Shown here: positions 6,001-11,447 of the stretch, in pieces
How positions within the stretch are numbered: position 1 is the first letter of the stretch
Layout: the number at the start of each line of letters is the position of its first letter
NCBI GenBank assembly: GCA_016203335.1
Contig: JACQNA010000094.1
Coordinates: 1-11,447, forward strand
DNA length: 11,447 bases
Origin: Candidatus Woesearchaeota archaeon
GTDB taxonomy: Archaea; Nanobdellota; Nanobdellia; Woesearchaeales; JACQNA01
Direction of reading: 5' to 3'
Program-made: the position numbers and the translations under genes
The notes under the pieces: generated by a model
Databases searched by the model: none
Seen by the model: only the letters and a program-made list of their open reading frames with translations
Told to the model about the DNA's origin: nothing

Positions 6001-9000
6001 CTGCCTCACTCACGGTCTCTGTTGCTGTTTCTGTTGCCGCAGCCTCCTCACCAGATCCCTCTACAGCAGCCTCCTCTTCTGCTGGCGGTGGTGGTGGAGG
6101 CGGTGGAGGGGGCGGAGGTGGGGGTGTAGGGGCTTCAGCCTCTTCCCCGCTCACTGGTGCAGCGCTCTCCTCAGCAGCTGCCTCTTCCTCTGCCGCAGCT
6201 TCTTCAGCTGCCGGCGCTTCTGCAGGCAGCGCTGCTGCAGCCGCTCCTGAGCACTCTCCGCAGTCCTGGGAGCAGGTGGAGCAGCTTTCTGAGGACTCGC
6301 AGCCATAGATGCCGCAGGTCGGCGGCAGGATATACTCGAAGGTCTGCGGGCCGGTAAATACCAGGCCACGGTAGGTGATGGATCCGCTGACCAGGAGATC
6401 ATACGACACATTCGCGGAAACGAGGATCATATTCTGGATGGTAGTGCCGAGCACAGTGGAGTTCGTGATGTTGCTGTTCTCGACGAGCGAGGAATTAATA
6501 ACCGAATTACTCACCGCGGAGGCCAGCATCGTCACATTGCTCAGGGTGGAGTTCGTGAGATTCGAGTCGATGACTGATGAGGAAATAACCGTTGAAGCTG
6601 AGACATTGGAGTTCCGTATGGTCGAATCCCTGATGAATGACCCGATCGCAGTGCTGTTGGTTACATTGGCAGATATCGCGGTTGAGTTGATGAGCATGGA
6701 TGATGTGATATTAGACTGCTCAACATGAGAGCGCTGCACGGTCGCATTGGTTAGCACAGATCCTGCGGTTACATTTGAGCCCGTTATTGTTGAATTGATA
6801 ATGGTGGAGGAGCTGATGTTGGAATCATCAACGACAGATATGACGATGGTGGAGTTTTCTACTGATGATCGGGTAATGATTGATCCGAGTATCGTGGAAT
6901 TCCGGATAAAGGAATTCGTAGCGTTTGAGGAAACCACGTGGGAGATGCGCACAGTGGTATTGGTGATGATGGACATGGTGATGTTTGACGCCTCCACCGT
7001 AGCATTCCTGACATCTGACGAAGAGATGTTCGATTGCCTGATGTCAGAGATGGCAATCGTGGAATTGAACACGTCTGACCGGGTAATGTTTGACTGCACC
7101 ACGCTGGAGTTGATTACAAATGCAGAGGTAATGTTTGAGCTGGCGATTACAGAATGCCGGATCGTGCTGTTATCGACATCTGACCTGGTTATGGTTGCGT
7201 TGATTCCGGTGGTGTTCAGCACAATGGAAGAAGTGATGTTCGAGTCTACAAGATGTGAGTTCTTTACCGTCGAGTTGTCTACCGTGCTCCTGGTAATATT
7301 TGCTGTCCTGACCGTGGAATTGATGATGGTCGAATCCGTAACATTGGCGTCGTCCACCAGCGAGCGGATGATCGTTGCATTGGTAGCATTGGTATAGGTA
7401 ATATTGGAGTTCCGTGCAGTCACGTTCGTCAGGATAGAATAAGTAACGTTTGTGTCCCGGATGGTGGAGTTGATGATGGTTGACGAAAGAATGCTGGAGT
7501 TGAAGATGATATGCCTGCTGACCACTGACCGGGTGACATTGCTCGAATTCACCGTGCTTCCCGTAATGGTCGAATTGATTACCCGAGAATTCTCCAGAAG
7601 CGTGTCCGTAATCGTGGAGTTCTGGTCCACATCCCCGTTGAAGGTGATCACGCGGATTTCCGTGAATGACGAGTTGTCCGTCCGGTCTGATGCCAACACC
7701 CGGTAGTAATAGGTCCCATACGCGGTGATATTGGATGTCCAATTGCTTTCTGTCAGGTTGTTGATCACCGGCGTTCCCGGAGGATTGCTGGTGTCAAAGA
7801 AGAGGTAATAGTACATCGTCCCTCCGTCAACATCAGTCGCTGTCCAGTTGAATGTCTGGTTGGCATTGAGGATGCTGGTATTCACCGGAGTGGGCTCATA
7901 GAATGCCGGCCTTGCAGGCGCGGTATTTGCCACAGTGAAGAACTGCGCGCCTGATTCGTACATCGTCCCTGCAGAATCATTCACATAGTATTTCCATTGC
8001 AGAACCGCTCCCTGTGCTGAGGAAATGGCATGGCTGGTGTTGATGAAGTATTCAGCCCTGCCATTAATCTCAACTGCCGAATAGTTGAACCAATCCGCTG
8101 TTGAGGAGTTCTTCAGGCTGAAGATGTATCCTGCCAGGCCATCAGGATCCCGGACAGTGGCATTGAACAGCACTCGCGCATGAATTCCTGCCGAGCTCAC
8201 ATTCGTCCCGTTCTGCGAGAACACTGCAGCAGCATCGCTGATAGTGGTGCTGAACACATCGCTCTCATTCCAGTTGCCCGAGGTGTCATTGCCGTAGAAC
8301 TTCCACTGGAATGTCTCATTCCGGCGCGAGCTCATCGTCAGGTTAAATGCAAGGTCAACCCGGGTAGTGAGAAAGCTCAGCCGGGCAGTGCTGATATTGG
8401 TAAAGGGAAGCGAGCTATGGTTGCGGATGGCAAAGATAACGCTGTCCAGCTCTGTCTCATCCACATAGGTAATGTTGAACTGCCCTGCCTGATCAGCAGC
8501 AATACCCGTAAAGTTCGTCCGGTTGAATGCCCAGTAGGGCGGCACACTCTCAGCGCCCTGGAGCGTGGTATTTGCCCTGAACTGAGTATCATGGCTGCTG
8601 ATGTTCGCCAGTACCTCATACCTTCCGGTGGATGATGGCGCGCGTGCAGTCACATTATAACTCCCTGTTGCATTGGTATGGTCTGCAGTGCTGTTGGGCA
8701 CATTATTTACATACACCGTAATCAGCTGCCCAGCCACTGCTGTCCCATTGCTGTAATTGGCTATTCCCGAGACAATGAAATCCAGGTTTGCAAGCACGCT
8801 GGAGTCATTCAGGCTAATGGTAAGGTTGATGCCGGTGACATTGAAACGGTATACGCTGAAGTTTGCATTTCCCATGGTATCATTTGCGTATACATGCACG
8901 TCCTGATTCACGATAAACTGCCATCCCGAAGCATTTACTGCATACTGCTGGCTCGCATTCCTCAATGTATAATTCGTCACTTCACCATCCCTGCTGTACC

Positions 9001-11254
9001 ATGCGTATGCCCCCGTTCCCTCCTCAATGGTGAGGTTGATCCAGTCTCCCACAAACAGCTGGCTGCCGTTGGCAGGAGCGTCCAGGCTGATCACCGGCGC
9101 TTTATTGTCATAGTGGAAGGTGAAATTGCTGCTGGCAAACACGCTGGTTCCCGCAACAGAGGAACAATTCACATTCCACACGATGTTTTCATACACATTC
9201 GCCGCCGGCATAGTAGCATACATCTGCACATTGGTGCTTGCAGAAATGTTTGTCCAGCTCTCATTCACCACAAATGTTCCGGACAGATTATGCCATAAGG
9301 TGCAGTTGCTATTCTGGCTTGCCTGGAAGGTGAATGACTGGGTTGCATTCTTGTCGGTGGTTAAGGTAGGGGGGTTGATTAGGGTGATGCTCAGCCCAGG
9401 CTCGTCATTGGGAACCACATTACTGGTATATGACGTAAATGCCTGCTCCGGAGTGAATGAGATTTTGTAAGAGCTTTCGTTGAAGCGCCCCCCAATTCCT
9501 GCATGATACAGATTGCCCTGGATTTTATAGGCGCTCTCATTCAGGGTAAACGCACTGTAATCACTGCTTGCGACTACCTTGACCGCATAGCTGCTCTGGT
9601 TGAGCCGCGTGCCTCCTAGGGGAACAATAGGATTCAATATTAACTTGTATGCAGATTCATTGGTTGCATAGTTGTACGCATAGGCAGCCTGGCCGCCGAA
9701 TATAAACTGCTGGGTATGCTTTCCCACGGTATGCACCTGAACAACCTGGTAGCTGGTGGTGTTGCAGGTATAGTTTGCGGAGTGCACTGTCTCTCCATCA
9801 AACTCCATCTCTGCAGGAGCATCCCCGCACCGCACCTGCAGCCATTTTAAGTCTGCCGGCGCTCCCCCGCCATACGTTGTTCCATTGCTCGCAGCAATGC
9901 TCAGCTCCGCAGCGCCGGTAGTGGTGAACGCCACTGTCCAATTGCCTCCCACCATCGGATAGCTTTGGACAGTAATAATGCTGATGCTCACCGCAAACTC
10001 CTGCTCAGAGGTATGGGGTGTTATCCAATAAAGCGTATCCGGCAGGCCGCTCCCGTCGCTGTCCTCAAACGCAACGGCAAAATAGGGATGATGGGTGATG
10101 TCCGCAGCGATTTTCCTGCCGTCTCCAATGCTCGCATAATCAGCATCAATATACTTCTGGTAGTCCTCTTCGCTCGCCTGCCAGATGATGGCGACCGCAT
10201 CAGCAGAAATATCAGGGATAGTGGTGTAGGCCAGCACATCAGTATAGTTCAATGGTGCGCTTATGGTAATCCGCTTGTGATAGGAATCGCTCTCCTCTTC
10301 AGCTGCCGTCGGAGCATCAGTATAGTACTCCACCTCGATCTCTGTTGCAGGCTCGTCAATGATGAGGATGGTCTCATTGCTTTCCTGCCTATCGAAAACC
10401 GCATATCCGGTGATCTTGCTCATGGCAGCAGCAAACCAGCTGAGCAGCCGGGCAAGGGAATCATCATGCTTCCCAGCAAGAACGCTATATCCAGACAGCC
10501 TCTCCTGCTGGTACTGGTGCACGCTCTTCACCCCATCATCCTCACGCACCCTGATTTTGTGCTCCTTCACCTCAATTTTCCTCTTTCCCGCTATCTTAGT
10601 AACCGTGAAATTGATGGCAGCATCCGGAATGGTGACATTCGGCATGGTGGTATTCGCATATGTAACACGCTTCACCCATTTCACTGGCTTGCCGATCACC
10701 GCGCTGAACTGCCGAATAGTCTGGTTGACAATCGGCGCATTGGCGCTGGCATTGGTGATGTTCTCCTCTATTTCTTCGCTGGCATTCTCCAGGAACCGTG
10801 CAGTGAGGTTTGCCCACTCTGAATACGCAATATCCGTGATATTGTAGAACAGCACCTGGGCAGAAACCGTATTGTTCAGCCCCGCATCATACCTTTGCGG
10901 ATAGACATGCAGCGGCTCGCTCCATCCCCCTAATGTCGGCAGCAGCTCAATAGCAGTACAGCAGAGCTCTCCCCCATAGCAGAGGAAGCTCGTTGTTGCG
11001 TTATCCTCGCTCGCAATGCCCCATCTTACACAGATGCCGCTGCTGTTCAGCTCCTGGCTGAAGGTGGTATCCTCTACCGTCAGGTCAACAATTCCGCTCA
11101 GATTGGCAATGCCGTTATCATCGGAGTCAAATACAGTATCTGACTTGTACTGCAGCTCAATGGTGATGGTGATGTTTGTTCTGGAAGTCTCATCTGCCCC
11201 TGTTCTATTCAGGGCAGTTTCATTGCTGTACGTTTCATTACGTATTGCTCCCAT
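3053..11254 (-). CDS. Giant membrane-anchored surface protein with pentapeptide array and lipase-like domain
   Basis: Encodes 2,733 residues from the first in-frame ATG (11254). The true N-terminus is probably 11428, beyond an in-frame TAG at 11357-11359. Residue numbers count from 11254. Order: sequon-rich N-terminal region with ITGYAVFDR (281-289) and a DSDGSG...YWITPH module (398-413); four 20-residue repeats (532-611); Ig-like domains, one starting near APVISLDAP (719); an FN3-like domain (about 1110-1207); a pentapeptide array (1212-1627); a Cys cluster (1647-1668); an Ala/Glu-rich stalk with 14 prolines (1711-1724); beta-sandwich domains; and an alpha/beta-hydrolase with VHGLG (H2041), AHSMGG (S2104), NDGVV (D2225) and THTEL (H2255). 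A second Cys cluster (2324-2344) precedes membrane helices near 2353-2377, 2389-2409 and 2416-2439. Basic loops after the first and third helices predict an outside N-terminus. A cytoplasmic helical tail follows (2440-2733). The protein probably acts at the cell surface on an ester substrate that cannot be named. Confidence 0.93.
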   Translation of the reverse strand: MGAIRNETYSNETALNRTGADETSRTNITITIELQYKSDTVFDSDDNGIANLSGIVDLTVEDTTFSQELNSSGICVRWGIASEDNATTSFLCYGGELCCTAIELLPTLGGWSEPLHVYPQRYDAGLNNTVSAQVLFYNITDIAYSEWANLTARFLENASEEIEENITNASANAPIVNQTIRQFSAVIGKPVKWVKRVTYANTTMPNVTIPDAAINFTVTKIAGKRKIEVKEHKIRVREDDGVKSVHQYQQERLSGYSVLAGKHDDSLARLLSWFAAAMSKITGYAVFDRQESNETILIIDEPATEIEVEYYTDAPTAAEEESDSYHKRITISAPLNYTDVLAYTTIPDISADAVAIIWQASEEDYQKYIDADYASIGDGRKIAADITHHPYFAVAFEDSDGSGLPDTLYWITPHTSEQEFAVSISIITVQSYPMVGGNWTVAFTTTGAAELSIAASNGTTYGGGAPADLKWLQVRCGDAPAEMEFDGETVHSANYTCNTTSYQVVQVHTVGKHTQQFIFGGQAAYAYNYATNESAYKLILNPIVPLGGTRLNQSSYAVKVVASSDYSAFTLNESAYKIQGNLYHAGIGGRFNESSYKISFTPEQAFTSYTSNVVPNDEPGLSITLINPPTLTTDKNATQSFTFQASQNSNCTLWHNLSGTFVVNESWTNISASTNVQMYATMPAANVYENIVWNVNCSSVAGTSVFASSNFTFHYDNKAPVISLDAPANGSQLFVGDWINLTIEEGTGAYAWYSRDGEVTNYTLRNASQQYAVNASGWQFIVNQDVHVYANDTMGNANFSVYRFNVTGINLTISLNDSSVLANLDFIVSGIANYSNGTAVAGQLITVYVNNVPNSTADHTNATGSYNVTARAPSSTGRYEVLANISSHDTQFRANTTLQGAESVPPYWAFNRTNFTGIAADQAGQFNITYVDETELDSVIFAIRNHSSLPFTNISTARLSFLTTRVDLAFNLTMSSRRNETFQWKFYGNDTSGNWNESDVFSTTISDAAAVFSQNGTNVSSAGIHARVLFNATVRDPDGLAGYIFSLKNSSTADWFNYSAVEINGRAEYFINTSHAISSAQGAVLQWKYYVNDSAGTMYESGAQFFTVANTAPARPAFYEPTPVNTSILNANQTFNWTATDVDGGTMYYYLFFDTSNPPGTPVINNLTESNWTSNITAYGTYYYRVLASDRTDNSSFTEIRVITFNGDVDQNSTITDTLLENSRVINSTITGSTVNSSNVTRSVVSRHIIFNSSILSSTIINSTIRDTNVTYSILTNVTARNSNITYTNATNATIIRSLVDDANVTDSTIINSTVRTANITRSTVDNSTVKNSHLVDSNITSSIVLNTTGINATITRSDVDNSTIRHSVIASSNITSAFVINSSVVQSNITRSDVFNSTIAISDIRQSNISSSDVRNATVEASNITMSIITNTTVRISHVVSSNATNSFIRNSTILGSIITRSSVENSTIVISVVDDSNISSSTIINSTITGSNVTAGSVLTNATVQRSHVEQSNITSSMLINSTAISANVTNSTAIGSFIRDSTIRNSNVSASTVISSSVIDSNLTNSTLSNVTMLASAVSNSVINSSLVENSNITNSTVLGTTIQNMILVSANVSYDLLVSGSITYRGLVFTGPQTFEYILPPTCGIYGCESSESCSTCSQDCGECSGAAAAALPAEAPAAEEAAAEEEAAAEESAAPVSGEEAEAPTPPPPPPPPPPPPPPAEEEAAVEGSGEEAAATETATETVSEAAKAVAQGIQAGAAKIASLFTSIPESSIMPENIKITDLPCTPEQVTLTPATGAAVQIPKGYQLLADPFDAQASADASLTIAVPLNFLDVHALRCKGEVCSRVEVDAADDMVCEGKETKELIRRDLFLPADKLPVQIAERTATLSDTQRTISSGKYQVAFDHVIPGSTATLAMPSVPLPQPENQKLKIVGTPLVLKIAQLGTTLTITVPYYADKLIDPSSVALYVLYNGKWLFIGGKTEGDAVTAVAEHAEQYLYDGQVTFALIGTLCDTCLGSYFTRVHDGKSRDAVIFVHGLGSSPATFDNIIKDIKLTNQPWQAWTFGYPTFRLIDQNAVEFANWLESEAASFDYLYIAAHSMGGLVSQAAVYYAYQENLKTPGRYTFVDKMRKLILIATPNKGSPAAESLKDVLRVFARSEENVPLFNPESSGVAELIAGKSIPQVPGVQYYVVAGTKTYELDIGVSKISSATLFAEGAANDGVVSVESAQSVGDTVINNQCSNYWEIPTTHTELLFNPVTRRVVENVIASEIKKDLKGVRDKAILGNLRYVSLPLRAGGTVYAIIGKRIDANKNPDITQCSCGNGFCNVGESDLSCPSDCANVLSIENQLIFFPIIVFAALFCSFVFGSISVYRAFQRRKAARKYTWMIAAFIVGAIPYVRLMLIKNVEKGISISIAFFSDLVLIIIVGILLWAMRRWKGVGEEQKAKEAGEKPLRIRKAAEKGRITVAFGLAELRAWEAGAILSALGRRGIKWCILQALEAVAMLSALGRRGVKWCIIIGRAVTGALLDAILGTPKLVWKGWLSFIGSLQYAFLHLQRWLRLERGRAIHAWFSELHLIQHLRDAAVGNVRHGARRLRHTTKRAGAGIAHGYAEARDALEDAGFAIAEVLQQRSHDSTYAKLKENVRILVRRKCSLREICAQLRHDPRLLRDMYTMVSDEERAYGQLVRYIAHYLRAGASRSEIAAELLPLNWSRRMLRRAYREAKKRI
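3689..3820 (-). repeat. 66-bp tandem duplication in the cytoplasmic tail
   Basis: Bases 3755-3820 and 3689-3754 are adjacent copies differing at 11 of 66 positions. They encode 22-residue units (residues 2479-2500 and 2501-2522) with 17 identities, including the shared core LSALGRRG followed by KWCI. The unit looks like an amphipathic helix with a basic turn. Confidence 0.9.
6083..6124 (-). repeat. Run of 14 proline codons inside an Ala/Glu-rich stalk
   Basis: Fourteen consecutive proline codons (residues 1711-1724) lie between Ala/Glu-rich stretches (about 1671-1709 and 1725-1750). The codons are mixed (CCA, CCG, CCT, CCC), so this is not a pure trinucleotide expansion. A rigid polyproline spacer between acidic Ala-rich segments is typical of wall- or S-layer-spanning stalks, and here it separates the adhesin-like half from the hydrolase half. 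Confidence 0.85.
6374..7621 (-). repeat. Pentapeptide array, about 83 units, in a 105-bp (35-residue) super-repeat
   Basis: Residues 1212-1627 of the giant protein divide into consecutive five-residue units of the form x-S-x-[I/V]-x, with one six-residue unit near the 58th. This fits the pentapeptide-repeat pattern (small residue two before a central aliphatic) and predicts a right-handed beta-helix. Above the pentads, units ending in SNIT-like sequence and units starting with NST each recur at alternating steps of 3 and 4 pentads, which gives a period of 7 pentads or 105 bp. About ten such 35-residue blocks are recognisable, with the central ones best conserved. Around 46 N-x-S/T sequons lie in the array. 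Confidence 0.9.
9422..9661 (-). repeat. Four 20-residue (60-bp) repeats starting N[EQ]S[AS]Y
   Basis: NESAY, NQSSY, NESAY and NESSY begin at residues 532, 552, 572 and 592 of the giant protein, exactly 20 residues apart. The remainder of each unit is less conserved, with alternating hydrophobic residues that suggest strands. Each opening motif is itself a sequon, so glycans would be evenly spaced. Confidence 0.8.
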
Positions 11255-11356
11255 TGTCTCATTTTGTATGGTCTCATTTGATATTGTTTCGTTAGCTACA
11301 GTAATGTTGCTGGCTGTTGTTTCATTGCCGGAGAGGGTGCTTTTGGTCTCATTTCC

Positions 11357-11428
11357 CTAGGCTAGAGCTATCTCTCTCAGCAAAAGTACTCCGAGTAGGG
11401 CAGCATTCTGCGCAAGCGTCCTGCTCAT
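11357..11428 (-). other. Signal-peptide coding segment ending in an in-frame TAG before the giant gene
   Basis: The minus-strand ATG at 11428-11426 opens 23 codons in the same frame as the giant gene. They read as a signal peptide: a short basic start (MSRT), a hydrophobic core (ALLGVLLL) and the end REIALA, an AxA-type cleavage site. The next codon is TAG (11359-11357). The frame then continues for 34 sequon-rich codons (GNETKST..., then several NET units) into the ATG at 11254, with no ATG, GTG or TTG in between. GGGGAG lies 5 nt before the ATG, a plausible ribosome-binding site. The best reading is the real N-terminus of the giant protein interrupted by a nonsense codon, a sequencing error or a readthrough site. 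The intact product would be about 2,791 residues. Confidence 0.75.
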
Positions 11429-11447
11429 AGCTGCTCCCCTTCCCTTA

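Noticed and set aside
5586..6308. Plus-strand frame with a glycine run resembling a Gly-rich protein
   Set aside because: The glycine run is the complement of the 14 proline codons of the stalk in the minus-strand gene.
6747..7397. Long plus-strand open frames across the giant gene (for example 6747-7397, 6375-6728, 9965-10822)
   Set aside because: They are antisense to a minus-strand frame with clear domains and repeats. Over the array, the 15-bp periodicity keeps the antisense frame open. The products lack recognisable motifs and the frames lack consistent start signals.
6374..7621. CRISPR-like or DNA-level tandem array because of the regular 105-bp period
   Set aside because: There are no identical direct repeats with unique spacers. 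The periodicity follows codons of one continuous reading frame and the units are diverged.
11357..11359. General reassignment of TAG to an amino acid such as pyrrolysine
   Set aside because: alaS and the giant gene end with TAG where their proteins should end. Reading through the giant gene's TAG would run antisense into the neighbouring gene and meet another TAG four codons on. Local suppression at this one site is not excluded.

Overview
The window reads as archaeal, most likely a DPANN lineage close to Woesearchaeota/Pacearchaeota (inference). The grounds are: TATA-like boxes centred about 26-28 bp upstream of a tRNA or directly upstream of start codons with no Shine-Dalgarno sequence (leaderless genes); surface-protein modules of a kind I associate with these archaea (an 'ITGYAV' segment, a 'YWITPH' module, Cys motifs of the form CGxGxC...GES...C..DC); and very dense N-glycosylation sequons. 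GC content is moderate.

Layout. Bases 1-163 hold the edge of an unresolved gene and the promoter of a tRNA-Val(CAC) at 164-236. Only 8 nt after the tRNA begins a small acylphosphatase gene (245-517), probably on the same transcript. Bases 518-732 hold a T-run and a GC-rich element (555-659) that can fold into a three-way-junction RNA capped by a UUCG tetraloop. Next come alaS (733-2478), encoding a short bacterial-looking alanyl-tRNA synthetase that stops right after the editing domain, and a 174-residue protein with a twin-arginine-type signal (2532-3056). Both have a TATA-like box about 26 bp upstream of the ATG.

Everything from 3053 to the right edge is one giant minus-strand gene. Its product is a cell-surface protein of about 2,730-2,790 residues. 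In order it has N-terminal sequon-rich sheet domains, four exact 20-residue repeats, Ig/FN3-like domains, an array of about 83 pentapeptides arranged in a 35-residue super-repeat, a Cys cluster, an Ala/Glu/poly-Pro stalk, beta-sandwich domains, an alpha/beta-hydrolase (lipase/esterase) with a visible Ser-Asp-His triad, a second Cys cluster, three membrane helices and a cytoplasmic helical tail of about 290 residues. The best-supported N-terminus, a signal peptide starting at 11428, is separated from the mature protein by one in-frame TAG codon at 11357-11359. This is the most puzzling observation here.

The left part is a housekeeping translation neighbourhood (tRNA, AlaRS). The right part is an envelope module: a membrane-anchored, probably heavily glycosylated stalk protein displaying a hydrolase outside the cell. 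No CRISPR array, insertion sequence or transposase gene was seen.
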